Of a DNA stretch of 64,000 bases, positions 1-7,363 are shown piece by piece. Below the pieces are notes generated by a model that was not told the DNA's origin, made no database searches, and saw nothing but the letters and a program-made list of their open reading frames with translations. This DNA comes from Pseudogulbenkiania ferrooxidans 2002 (lineage in GTDB: Bacteria; Pseudomonadota; Gammaproteobacteria; Burkholderiales; Chromobacteriaceae), in contig NZ_ACIS01000012.1 of NCBI RefSeq assembly GCF_000174355.1, positions 1-64,000 on the forward strand. The letters are read 5' to 3'. A program made the translations under genes and the position numbers. Every line of letters starts with the position of its first letter. Position 1 is the first letter of the stretch.

Positions 1-163
1 GGAGGCAGCGGGAAGCAGACGTTTAGCACGTGAGGTGGCAACTTAGGAACGGCCGCATGTCGCGAAGGAAAGGCAGCGATGGACGGCCTGATGAGTAGTG
101 AAACGCCGAGGTTGACGTGGGGTGGCTGACAATTGCGAAAGCGCCACGATCATTATGGTATGA

Positions 164-241
164 GGCTAAGGCTAAGACCGGTTAATCGTGGCTAATTCTG
201 GCATTGAGCAATTAGCCAGATTAGCCGTTTTAGCCTTAGCC
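164..241. repeat. Long imperfect inverted repeat built of GGCTAA/TTAGCC units
   Basis: The left arm 164-195 and right arm 211-241 are nearly complementary over about 30 bp. The outer 12 bp (GGCTAAGGCTAA at 164-175 and TTAGCCTTAGCC at 230-241) are perfect. The hexamer GGCTAA or its complement recurs several times in each arm. It lies beyond the 3' end of the small XRE gene at 275-508. It could be a terminator-like hairpin, an operator array or an iteron cluster; nothing in the sequence decides between these. Positions 1-160 show no supportable gene. Confidence 0.6.
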
Positions 242-274
242 ATACGCAAGACAAAACGTAACGGTTTTCGTAAT

Positions 275-508
275 TCACCACCAACCAAAGTGGCGCATGA
301 ACGCCTCACGCTTGACCTCGATAGCCTATAGACAGTCGGCCAACTCGACGATCTCCAGGCGACGTTCCAAATTTTCAACCTTGGCGATATAAGACTGCGG
401 CCGTGCGAGCGCATTTACCAGCACAGCCTGCGTGATGCTCCGTTGCTCACGTTCGGCAACAAGCTGCCTGATCAAGGCTTGATAGCGGTCATCATGGATG
501 GTCTTCAT
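275..508 (-). pseudogene. XRE-family helix-turn-helix protein with an in-frame TAG near its C-terminus
   Basis: Reading from the ATG at 508, the product starts MKTIHDDRYQALIRQLV and shows a lambda-repressor-type HTH (the stretch ending ARPQSYIAKVENLERRLEIVE matches the usual RPQSxVSKVExGERRLDVVE pattern). The frame stops at TAG 328-326 after 60 residues. Reading through that stop gives AIEVKREAFMRHFGWW up to the TGA at 277-275, which resembles the usual family ending (ALGxDPxxFLRRF). A single C-to-T change (CAG to TAG) would explain this. It may instead be a functional short protein; the HTH itself is intact. It is read toward the inverted repeat at 164-241, and no strong ribosome-binding site is visible. 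Confidence 0.55.
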
Positions 509-655
509 ACACCGATAGCAACACTTGCCATAAATAACATCCAAATGGGATAATTTGTTTGGCATGTACATCACAAAAGCGAGTGACAGGGTCTTTCTGG
601 CAAGAGATCGGCTAATCGGGGGGCGTGTGAGGGTTGATGGTAGCCGTCACATGCA

Positions 656-904
656 CTAAGTGGCCAGCAACAGAGATGCCGGGGGCACATCCAGCGCAAT
701 AGCAATGCGTTCGATGTTGTAAATCGTCACATTCTTTTCACCTCGCTCCAGCATTCCGACATATGTCCTGTGAACGCCGGCACGTTCGGCGAGTTCTTCC
801 TGGGAGAGGCCGAGTTCAAGTCGCCTTTTGCGGACGTTAGCCGCGAAAACGCTGACGAGCTGGCATTGGTGGGGCTTGACGGACATCTGGCGAATGTCCG
901 TCAT
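656..904 (-). CDS. XRE-family transcriptional regulator, controller-protein-like
   Basis: An 82-residue single-domain DNA-binding protein. The core (VRKRRLELGLSQEELAERAG, then VHRTYVGMLERGEKNVTIYN) is a classic HTH_XRE domain spanning roughly residues 20-78. The HRTYxGxxERGEKN pattern and the small size are those of restriction-modification controller (C) proteins and short phage or plasmid repressors. The gene diverges from the membrane-protein gene at 966. The gap holds two 12-bp direct repeats (907-933), a probable operator, so autoregulation with control of the 966 operon is the simplest model (inference). The start may be the first Met or Met7. No restriction gene is directly adjacent; the type I system lies 6.4 kb away. 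Confidence 0.85.
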   Translation of the reverse strand: MTDIRQMSVKPHQCQLVSVFAANVRKRRLELGLSQEELAERAGVHRTYVGMLERGEKNVTIYNIERIAIALDVPPASLLLAT

Positions 905-906
905 TG

Positions 907-933
907 CATACTACGATTCCACATACTACGATT
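907..933. promoter_or_regulatory. Tandem 12-bp direct repeats, probable XRE operator
   Basis: CATACTACGATT occurs at 907-918 and again at 922-933, separated by the trinucleotide CCA, giving a 15-bp period. It lies directly upstream of the XRE regulator start (904) and 33 bp before the divergent gene at 966. The placement suggests an autoregulatory operator; binding itself is inference. Confidence 0.6.
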
Positions 934-965
934 AGCATTTCGAGCGCAGCACGAGGAGAGCGACG

Positions 966-1253
966 ATGCCCCTAAGAACCAAAATCTTTCTAGCAGTCGC
1001 TGGCGTTCTGCTCATGGGGCTGTCCTTTGCGTTTCTTACCGGCTGGCTGAAGTACGCCCTGATGTTTGTGGGTTCCGTGATGATGCAGTTTTTGTGGCAA
1101 ACCTATGCAGGCACACCTGCACCTCCGCAAGATGAGCCCCAACCACACTTACGTTTTGATGAAACTGATTATGTCGATTGGTCTAGAAACTGCGACTGGC
1201 CCTCGATGGATATCGGCCTAGGGGCTGGGCGCGACGACTCTTACAACATTTGA
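966..1253 (+). CDS. Small membrane protein of unknown function
   Basis: A 95-residue protein with a good ribosome-binding site (GAGGAG about 7 bases before ATG). Residues about 6-45 are strongly hydrophobic and would form one or two membrane segments. The remainder (PPQDEPQPHLRFDETDYVDW and onward) is polar, acidic and tryptophan-containing, presumably facing one side of the membrane. It is the first gene of a plus-strand series of exported or membrane proteins (966-3849), and its promoter region holds the XRE direct repeats. I do not recognise the family. The same architecture, a hydrophobic start followed by an acidic tail, is seen in the broken gene at 3558-3849. Confidence 0.7.
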   Translation: MPLRTKIFLAVAGVLLMGLSFAFLTGWLKYALMFVGSVMMQFLWQTYAGTPAPPQDEPQPHLRFDETDYVDWSRNCDWPSMDIGLGAGRDDSYNI

Positions 1254-1281
1254 ATGGGCAATCCAGTTAAAGGGGAATGAG

Positions 1282-2106
1282 ATGCGCACAAGAATGCACG
1301 GACAATTGCGGACAAACTATGCGTCCAGCCAATGGGAGCGATACACCTTGGCCGGTTTGAGCATGGCACTATGGTCAGTGACTGCCGTCTCTGCAACGGC
1401 GACCCTCGCCAACTCTCCGTTCAAGATCTATGAAACGGTCAGGGACATTCAACCAGCCATCAATAGAACTGTCTATGTGATAGGAGCAAAACCCGGTGAC
1501 AGCCTTGCGGCTACGCGCGGGGACAGCTTGCTGGTCCTGAACTATGGCCCCAAGACCGTAATGCCGAGCATTGAGGTAGTCAGCGATCTCTCCCTGACGA
1601 CTGGCGATGCCACGCTGAATCTGAAAGCAGGCGATAAGGTCATTCCTGAGGCTCGCCTGCACGATGCTTCCGGCCATACTTTTTATCTCGTACTGACAGA
1701 CCCAAAAACCAGCACGTTCCTCAAGAAGTACCGCTACTTTGCTCTAGCAGAGACCGGTGAGGTACTTGATCGGGTATTCAGCTCTTCATCAGATGGCTAC
1801 CTCACACGGGAAGAGGTAAAGGAGGCTAGTGGCCGCTTTACCTTAAATCTCGAGGAGAAATCGGGCCAACCGCGATGCAGCATGTCGACCGTCTTCCTCG
1901 GGCAGTCCGAAGGGACGCTCAGGTTCAAGTTGATTCGTTCCGATGCCAGTGGAGCGGTGAATGCCGAACAAGTGCGTTCGTTTGCGGCCGGAGTGAGATC
2001 AGTTTCGTTGCCTGGCGCCCAGCTGACCATTACGAAGGTAGATGCTAAGTCCATCAAGGTGCATATCGACAGCCTGCCGCCGGTTGATTGCTTGGCAGGT
2101 CTTTAA
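1282..2106 (+). CDS. Predicted secreted protein of unknown function
   Basis: A 274-residue protein preceded by AGGGGAATGAG. A hydrophobic segment at residues about 24-45 (LAGLSMALWSVTAVSATATL) with a positively charged N-terminus looks like a signal peptide with a long n-region. The mature part is beta-rich and hydrophilic, with two cysteines (CSMSTVF and VDCLAGL) that could form a disulfide. It shares no motif I recognise; the beta-sandwich flavour suggests a periplasmic or surface protein. It is followed at 2130 by another secreted-protein gene with its own ribosome-binding site, so the run from 966 is probably one transcript. Confidence 0.7.
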   Translation: MRTRMHGQLRTNYASSQWERYTLAGLSMALWSVTAVSATATLANSPFKIYETVRDIQPAINRTVYVIGAKPGDSLAATRGDSLLVLNYGPKTVMPSIEVVSDLSLTTGDATLNLKAGDKVIPEARLHDASGHTFYLVLTDPKTSTFLKKYRYFALAETGEVLDRVFSSSSDGYLTREEVKEASGRFTLNLEEKSGQPRCSMSTVFLGQSEGTLRFKLIRSDASGAVNAEQVRSFAAGVRSVSLPGAQLTITKVDAKSIKVHIDSLPPVDCLAGL

Positions 2107-2129
2107 GGTCAAAAACCAGGGGTAATGTA

Positions 2130-2603
2130 ATGGGCAGGAACATACGGTTGTTGGTCCTTGCCGGTGCCAGCCTCGCGGCGTTCGCTCAGGCAGGGGAATT
2201 GAACGAAGCTGTTGTCACGGTAGCACGCACTCATCAAACCACCCTGGCCACCATCCACGGTCGTGAGGCCCACGTGATTTACGTTGGGCAATTCAACGAT
2301 TGTGAAGCCGTATCCGTGCGCACCAGCGGACATGACCAACATTTTCGCATCTGCGACAGCAAAGTAATCGATCGCAACACTGTGGCGCCGAAGTGGCCGG
2401 CAGGCCCGGATAACAAACGGGTGCTTGCTGCCGTCGTCCAGAATGCAATCCTTTATGGACAGGCCAGCCAGAGCGACAACGATGGCTATCAGATCCGGGC
2501 GCAAACTCTGGGAACAGTTGGGGCGTCATGCAAGAACCTCGATGTGCTGATCAGCTTTGATGGCGACCTCGTCGATCATGCGTTGAAGAAGGTATGCGAA
2601 TAA
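2130..2603 (+). CDS. Predicted secreted cysteine-containing protein of unknown function
   Basis: The chosen ATG at 2130 follows AGGGGTAA and yields a clear signal peptide (NIRLLVLAGASLAAFAQAGE, cleavage likely after AQA). The mature protein is about 137 residues with four cysteines (NDCEAV, RICDSK, ASCKNL, KKVCE), enough for two disulfides. An upstream in-frame start at 2088 would overlap the previous gene and place charged residues before the signal peptide, so it was not used. No family was recognised. It lies between two other exported-protein genes in the same direction. Confidence 0.7.
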   Translation: MGRNIRLLVLAGASLAAFAQAGELNEAVVTVARTHQTTLATIHGREAHVIYVGQFNDCEAVSVRTSGHDQHFRICDSKVIDRNTVAPKWPAGPDNKRVLAAVVQNAILYGQASQSDNDGYQIRAQTLGTVGASCKNLDVLISFDGDLVDHALKKVCE

Positions 2604-2628
2604 CGCAAGCAGATTTACAGGAGCGGAA

Positions 2629-3285
2629 GTGGTGAGCAAGAAATTCCTAGTATTATGGTTGGTATGTTTCGTAAGCTCAGCCAGCTTTGCTGCGGACTCC
2701 TTTCATACGGATCTCGGGATGGTCCAGGTATTTTCATCGGAAATCGGCACCCACCCGACAATCTTGATGAAACTGTTCAACAGCAAGATCAGTGCTATGG
2801 ATGAGCAGTATCCAGAGCTAGCCAAGGTGTTTTTGGAAGAAGTGGCTGCGGCTGGCTACCCGATCACAGTACCGCAAGAGAAATCCCAGTTTTATACGAT
2901 CGAGGAAGTCTACGCCGGCAAGCCAGAAGACTATGTCTTTCCCAAAGAAAGCGAAACATCGGGATTACGGTTCCCTATCTTTCATTTGCTAGGCAATGGG
3001 TTGATGTGCGCGGCCTTTAGGGCATGCGACAACCTTGCCATCGCTGCCAATGCCACATTCGACACTGTCAACAGTGCCCAAGCTGAGGCGATACACAACA
3101 CAAGCCCCGAGCTGCCTGAAGGTCAGAAAAAGGCCACGTTGATGGTGATTAGCAAGCTCTGCACCATGCAGGGAAGATCCTGTGCACTGTCCGTGGCATT
3201 GGCGTATGACCCCGTTGTCAGCATGGATCAACTTCGCCTAGCGAACGCCCGGGAGGGTTTCCCTCGGAGCATGTTGCTGAAGTAA
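2629..3285 (+). CDS. Predicted secreted protein of unknown function
   Basis: The gene begins with two consecutive GTG codons (2629 and 2632) behind ACAGGAG; the second gives the better spacing. Residues 4-21 (KKFLVLWLVCFVSSASFAAD) form a signal peptide. The mature protein is about 197 residues, mostly helical in character, with four cysteines after the signal peptide (CAAF, ACDN, LCTMQ, SCALS). I do not recognise a family. It ends the longer part of the exported-protein series; two very short genes follow. Confidence 0.7.
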   Translation: MVSKKFLVLWLVCFVSSASFAADSFHTDLGMVQVFSSEIGTHPTILMKLFNSKISAMDEQYPELAKVFLEEVAAAGYPITVPQEKSQFYTIEEVYAGKPEDYVFPKESETSGLRFPIFHLLGNGLMCAAFRACDNLAIAANATFDTVNSAQAEAIHNTSPELPEGQKKATLMVISKLCTMQGRSCALSVALAYDPVVSMDQLRLANAREGFPRSMLLK

Positions 3286-3356
3286 CGAGTTTCCCACGGC
3301 CGGGGCCGGTCTAGAATTAATCACGCCTCGACTCCTTATTCCATTGGAGAGTAGTC

Positions 3357-3536
3357 ATGAATAAATTTCTAGCAGAGTTTCTGCGTGCGGCACGGCAGAG
3401 CCCGCGCTTGTATTTCGCACCGCTCATCGGTGCACTACACGGTGCGCGAATGGAATTGCAGGAAGCTCTGAACGATGCCGACCCGCAATGGCGCCGGAGC
3501 AATCGAGTTCCGATATCCACAAACAAAAGGCCGTAG
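3357..3536 (+). CDS. Short orphan protein, 59 residues
   Basis: ATG at 3357 follows TTGGAGAGTAG, a fair ribosome-binding site. The 59-residue product starts MNKFLAEFLRAARQSPRLYF and contains a moderately amphipathic helix, then a basic tail. No family is recognised. It is included because its ribosome-binding site, direction and position fit the preceding genes. It could be non-coding. Confidence 0.4.
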   Translation: MNKFLAEFLRAARQSPRLYFAPLIGALHGARMELQEALNDADPQWRRSNRVPISTNKRP

Positions 3537-3557
3537 GGCAAAAAAGTGGAGCGCCCA

Positions 3558-3849
3558 ATGGGTCTCCGGACTAGGTGCCTACTCGCAGCGACTGGCTTGG
3601 CAAGTGCTTTGGCAGGAGTTTACTTCGGAGGTTCTGGCCATGTCTTTTGGCCATCTGTGGTGGGTGGCCTGCTAATTTCCCCCCCTTTGGACGATGCTGG
3701 AGTCTGGTTGGGACGAATTTTCTGAGACGCATCGTACCCTCATTGATGACACCTTCTTCGGCGACGAGTCTTCTTCTTTGTGGCGCAGTGCCGACCCAAA
3801 TCATATTTCTAACGGCGGGCAAAATATCACCGGATGGCCCGACCTATAA
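3558..3849 (+). pseudogene. Small membrane protein apparently split by a frameshift at a run of seven C
   Basis: From ATG 3558 (GGAG six bases upstream) the frame reads MGLRTRCLLAATGLASALAG and continues through a hydrophobic stretch, ending at TGA 3723-3725 after 55 residues. Just downstream the +1 frame stays open from the C-run to TAA 3847-3849 and encodes an acidic tail (MLESGWDEFSETHRTLIDDT from ATG 3694). Joining the two frames at the homopolymer C7 (3679-3685) gives a protein of about 100 residues with a hydrophobic half and an acidic half, like the gene at 966. It could be a true frameshift, a phase-variable tract, a sequencing error, or two unrelated short frames. Confidence 0.4.
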
Positions 3850-4167
3850 CACTTATAAATAATTGATTTTAAAAAACTTTCCACGATTCAACTCCCGTTA
3901 TAAAATCATTCTGCGATCCGTGAAAGGGATGGCTGCCACTCACTCTGATTGTGATGGGGCTGCCAACCCCAAATCACACTCGCCCACATCGCCTTGAACG
4001 ACTGCCAATCGTTTGAGGACTGCCGCTGTAGCGTGGTGCTCGTAATGGAGCTCGCCATGCTGCGATGGTGCGCTGGGGGGTGAAATTCCCTCCTTCGACC
4101 CAATCCATGCATAACTGATGGATATGAGACTGGGCGACACGGAAACGGCGCACGGAAGGAAATGACC

Positions 4168-4740
4168 GTGCGACCTGTCGCAGGGTGAAAGCAGGTGATC
4201 AGTCCTGCCTATGGCCGATACCGAAAGGGTTGGACATATGCCAGACACGTAGGCTACTGAGGGCGCAGTAATGCGTCAGGCCGCAGAGGGGAAACCTGGA
4301 AGCGGCGGCACCTCGGGAAACCGAGGGTCGTTGAATAGCTCAAGCGTGTAACGGCACCCTCGGTCATTGAATGACGCGAAGGGTGCTGTCTGGAGTGTTG
4401 TAGAGCTGCTATCCATGTTCAGCATGGACAGTCAGGGCGTGATGATACGTTTTCCCAGTAACCGACCAGCTTTGGAATCTCGTGGCGGTGAAAGCCGAAA
4501 GGCGGAGGCCCTCAGGGCTACGGGCAAATAGTGGAGCGCGGCAGCGCTACGGCATGTAGTAGCCGGCGACTAACGTGGGAATCACCTACTCCTCTAGATG
4601 CGGGGTGGCACCCGAGTAGGGAGAGGTGAGGGAGACTGGCTGAGTAGGAGATGCGAACGCATGTCGACCAGCAGGGCAGACCTGACGGATGTTCTGTTTG
4701 GTGAAAGGCCGGAGCGGCAAAAGATGTAGGGCGAGTGTGA
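4168..4740 (+). ncRNA. Group II intron 5' RNA portion (remnant, no reverse transcriptase)
   Basis: The segment begins with GTGCG, the group II 5' consensus. The seven bases just before it (4161-4167, AATGACC, candidate IBS1) are perfectly complementary to GGTCATT at 4362-4368 (candidate EBS1). That site lies in a loop closed by GCACCCT 4354-4360 and AGGGTGC 4380-4386, as expected for the EBS1 stem-loop of domain I. The segment is dense in short hairpins and GAAA-type loops and has no coding potential. No domain V hairpin, 3' splice site or maturase frame was found downstream, so the element looks 3'-truncated; the right limit is approximate. The flank 3850-4167 carries no gene I can support. 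Confidence 0.6.
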
Positions 4741-4853
4741 TTTGAAAACTGCGGGGGGCTTGGCCGCCCTCCTCTTTTTACGGAGAAACAATTATGTGCA
4801 ATGCATGAATAACGGCCGGATGGCCACCGTCGCATCATATGGATGCGCAACCA

Positions 4854-4880
4854 CCGCCGGGCTTTGCTCGGCGGTTTTTC
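4854..4880 (+). terminator. Intrinsic terminator after the intron remnant
   Basis: A GC-rich hairpin CCGCCGGGC / GCTCGGCGG with a three-base loop, followed by TTTTTCTTTC, reading rightward. No gene reading into it was recognised apart from the intron-like transcript. Confidence 0.7.
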
Positions 4881-4897
4881 TTTCGGACAAGCAAAAA

Positions 4898-4927
4898 AAG
4901 AGGAGGCCTTTTCGGAGGCCTCCTCTT
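4898..4927 (-). terminator. Intrinsic terminator for the gene at 4939-5307
   Basis: A perfect 11-bp stem (AAGAGGAGGCC with GGCCTCCTCTT) around an eight-base loop. Read leftward, it is followed by a run of seven T, just beyond the stop codon of the minus-strand orphan gene. Confidence 0.8.
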
Positions 4928-4938
4928 GTCAGGTTAGG

Positions 4939-5307
4939 TTAGGCCCACATCGGCAATTCAAACCAATAGTCGACCGGTAGTTCCCCAGGAGTATGCCAAG
5001 CGACATTGGTCGTTCCAAGCCAATTCCAGGCCCAATGCTGATCATTGTCGTCCTCCGGCCGACGACGCCAGCATTGCGACTCATACTTTTCGAATATATG
5101 TGCTTGGCCAGTCCTCACCGGGTGGGAGTAGATCACTCCGATCTGGCCAACGTCTGGCACGCAGATCATCCGCGCCATGTTGAGCGTTACCCTTTCCCCA
5201 TCGATCAAAAAAATCCCAGTCCAAGAATCCAGCCGCTCGAGCAGCGTTACATCGTACCGGCACAAGCAATTACACGAGCAGCTGCTTTGATTAGTATTCA
5301 CGTTCAT
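4939..5307 (-). CDS. Orphan cysteine- and tryptophan-rich protein
   Basis: A 122-residue protein if started at the third Met (ATG 5307), which is preceded by GGAGATGGGG at proper spacing; upstream Met codons at 5313 and 5319 are also possible. The N-terminus carries a CSCNCLC cluster, and the second half is rich in Trp (CWRRR, HWAWNWLG, WHTPGE, YWFELPMW). No family is recognised; a small enzyme-like or metal-binding role is possible but unsupported. It stands alone between a dedicated terminator (4898-4927) and the next minus-strand gene. Confidence 0.6.
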   Translation of the reverse strand: MNVNTNQSSCSCNCLCRYDVTLLERLDSWTGIFLIDGERVTLNMARMICVPDVGQIGVIYSHPVRTGQAHIFEKYESQCWRRRPEDDNDQHWAWNWLGTTNVAWHTPGELPVDYWFELPMWA

Positions 5308-5361
5308 CCCCATCTCCATGGTTTGTCATAGCAATGGGTGATGGAGCACAGGAGCGTGTAA

Positions 5362-6141
5362 TCACATATCCTCAGTGCTGAGTCCTGGGAAGGCCGCCCT
5401 GAACAGCGACCGCCTCTCCTCCATTGTGATAGTTGGAGGCGGGGGTAGGTCCGGCCGAGTGCGGTCCGGCAGGAATCGAATATACGGCAGGAAGATACGC
5501 TCAGATAGTTTTAATCCTCTTCCGGATCGTAGTCGCTTCCACTCCCCTCGCAACTCGGTAACCAGTCGCCCGACTTGGCGGCGCAGTAGTCTGAAACCCG
5601 GTTCGGCGTACAGTTGATCCAGGAGCTGCTCCGCATGCTTATCGCGCCGAATGCCATCGATCTCAATCTCCTGCTGTCGGCTGGGTGGTAAGGAGGCGAT
5701 CGTGTGGATCTTTTGTTGATAGTGCCTGTAGGCGGCACTGCTCAGCTGCCATGACCACGTTTTGCCATCGTGGACGAGCTCATATTTTCCGTCCGCTGCG
5801 GTAAGGCGGCTGTCACGATTGCGCAGATCCAGCAGCTTTTCACGTTCGTGCACACGGCCGGCGCCGTCACTGGCGATTAGTACCCAAAAGATGGGGATCT
5901 TCCCGTCCTGGTCAGGGATGGTCGAGCGTCGGACAGCAAATAGGGAGGCGCTTGCCTCGCCCGCTCGCCGGCGTTTTTGCTTTGTCTGACGGGATAGCTC
6001 CGTTTCGTACCCTGCGGCAAACTTCTTTGCCATCCGGAGATAGCGTTCGAGGTCAGTATTACCACACGTATAGTGATAGTGCCCGTGGGTGGCTGCCATT
6101 TGCAGCCGCTGCAAGAAAATCAGAGTGTTGTCGTATAACAT
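5362..6141 (-). CDS. Orphan basic protein of unknown function (mobile-element type)
   Basis: A 259-residue protein when started at ATG 6141, which has GAGGT five bases upstream; an earlier in-frame ATG at 6165 lacks one. It is rich in Arg/Lys, with a conserved-looking core (FWVLIASDGAGRVHEREKLLD, then YELVHDGKTWSWQLSS). An N-terminal HYHYTCGNTDLERYLRMAKK stretch might belong to a nucleic-acid-binding or replication-type protein, but no motif is decisive. Its upstream region holds dense CACT/AGTG repeats (6161-6256). I cannot assign a function. Confidence 0.6.
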   Translation of the reverse strand: MLYDNTLIFLQRLQMAATHGHYHYTCGNTDLERYLRMAKKFAAGYETELSRQTKQKRRRAGEASASLFAVRRSTIPDQDGKIPIFWVLIASDGAGRVHEREKLLDLRNRDSRLTAADGKYELVHDGKTWSWQLSSAAYRHYQQKIHTIASLPPSRQQEIEIDGIRRDKHAEQLLDQLYAEPGFRLLRRQVGRLVTELRGEWKRLRSGRGLKLSERIFLPYIRFLPDRTRPDLPPPPTITMEERRSLFRAAFPGLSTEDM

Positions 6142-6160
6142 CCTCCACCTCGCTCGAATA

Positions 6161-6256
6161 TGCACTGCGCAGCAGTGTATTACGCACTACTCAATGTGCA
6201 CTGCACATTACACACTGCACATATCGCATTGCCCAGTGTGTAGTGTGTAGTGTTGG
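6161..6256. repeat. Cluster of short GTGCA/CACTAC direct and inverted repeats
   Basis: Variants of TGCACTGC, GTGTAGTG, CACACTGCACA and GTGCACTGCACAT recur about ten times in under 100 bp immediately upstream of the minus-strand gene at 5362-6141. The arrangement suggests an operator or replication/partition-type iteron cluster. The rest of the gap (6257-6790) has no supportable gene apart from the hairpin at 6514-6541. Confidence 0.5.
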
Positions 6257-6513
6257 GGGTGAGATTAAATGCTGATGTAGCATAGGGGACAACATAAAGA
6301 GACATCATTAGCAAATCAAGGGCTTTAGAGATACAAAGGAGTCGTCGCAAAGCGACGACACAATTAGAGATTCCAAAATTTTCACTTTGCGAAAGACAAG
6401 CCACATAAACCACCCTCCACGTAGATTTAAACGCACAGCAAAGACATCCACTCAGACTAAATAGCCAAGCCCCAGCCAAACACACTGGAGCAATGCAAAC
6501 GACAGATACCAAA

Positions 6514-6541
6514 AAGCCCGCCTAGCATGGCTAGCGGGCTT
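6514..6541 (-). terminator. Strong palindromic hairpin, leftward T-run
   Basis: AAGCCCGCCTAGC and GCTAGCGGGCTT pair almost perfectly around a short loop. Read leftward, the stem is followed by TTTTT, so it would stop minus-strand transcription. No minus-strand gene ends just to its right, so it may block read-through from the restriction operon or act in another way. A related CGCCTAGC-containing stem occurs at 7209-7233, on the other side of the gene at 6792. Confidence 0.6.
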
Positions 6542-6791
6542 CGTGGTCGCAAGTTCAACCTTTCGGTTTTTCCCAAACGTTACAGGAGATCGGGATAGGT
6601 TGGCGGCTCTCGCTGCCTTGACATGATTAAACCAGAATCCGGAGCAGGATGCTCAATAATTACCCCGGGGTAAAAAAAGTAGCGCCCAAGGAAATCCAGG
6701 GGCTATATTGAAGGTTTACACAACGCTGTTTTTCATCTCCTTCCGCTAAGCGAATTCACGCTTGGCATTGTCACGTTCCTAGGAGATGAAC

Positions 6792-7196
6792 ATGCTAACT
6801 TATGAAGACATCTTGCCCTTGATTAAACAGGGGATTGCAGACATGACGGATGCAGAGCTGGTGCTGTTTGACTATCAGCAACTAGGACTTCTGATAATAA
6901 GTGAGATCCATACTGTTACCACCTGCCCTGACGTCTACGACCCAGATTGGAACGATCCTGTGATAAAGGTGTTCCGTGAGTCGACATTTGGCCCGTTCTA
7001 CACCGTAGTTGGTTTGCCAGTGCAAATGCATGTTAAACCTGTCAATCCAGACCGGGCTGATCACGAAGTTCGGGCCCTGATTCACAACCCTGCCCGGCTT
7101 GCACCAGTCGCAAACGCCATCCGTCAGACACTGATGGAAAACGCAGAAAACGCGGCCAAGCTTACAGCAGAGGAAATTGCTCAAGGGCTGCAATGA
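6792..7196 (+). CDS. Orphan small protein
   Basis: A 134-residue acidic soluble protein. ATG 6792 has AGGAG six bases upstream; the ATG at 6786 directly abuts that ribosome-binding site and is less likely. The N-terminus (MLTYEDILPLIKQGIADMTD) and C-terminus are helical. The middle (TCPDVYDPDWNDP, FGPFYTVVGLPVQMHV) is hydrophobic. No family is recognised. The gene stands alone between two hairpins that share a CGCCTAGC stem and points toward the 3' end of the restriction operon. Confidence 0.65.
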   Translation: MLTYEDILPLIKQGIADMTDAELVLFDYQQLGLLIISEIHTVTTCPDVYDPDWNDPVIKVFRESTFGPFYTVVGLPVQMHVKPVNPDRADHEVRALIHNPARLAPVANAIRQTLMENAENAAKLTAEEIAQGLQ

Positions 7197-7208
7197 TCCA
7201 ATCTCACC

Positions 7209-7233
7209 AACCGCCTAGCTTAGCCAGGCGGTT
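7209..7233 (+). terminator. Hairpin after the orphan gene at 6792
   Basis: AACCGCC and GGCGGTT pair across the loop TAGCTTAGCCA, 12 bases after the stop codon. The following T-run is weak (GTTGTTACTG), so termination strength is uncertain. Confidence 0.55.
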
Positions 7234-7317
7234 GTTACTGACTTTCCTCCGAGAAGTGACCTCTCCCCCCTCAGCCCGCACAGAGAAGTCTGGGAGAATC
7301 ACAGGCATGAATGCAAA

Positions 7318-7350
7318 AAAGTGAAGCCCCCGAAACCAGGGGCCTTACTT
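7318..7350 (-). terminator. Terminator of the type I restriction operon
   Basis: A GTGAAGCCCC / GGGGCCTTAC stem with flanking A/T runs. Read leftward it ends in six T residues, 14-46 bases beyond the hsdM stop codon. Confidence 0.7.
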
Positions 7351-7363
7351 TTTCAGAGGGTAA

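Noticed and set aside
164-241. Integron attC site
   Set aside because: The hairpin lacks the RYYYAAC and GTTRRRY core sites at the ends, and no integrase is present.
3906-4248. Minus-strand frames upstream of the intron remnant as a transposase end
   Set aside because: The short frames lack recognisable catalytic or DNA-binding motifs and have no clear ends.
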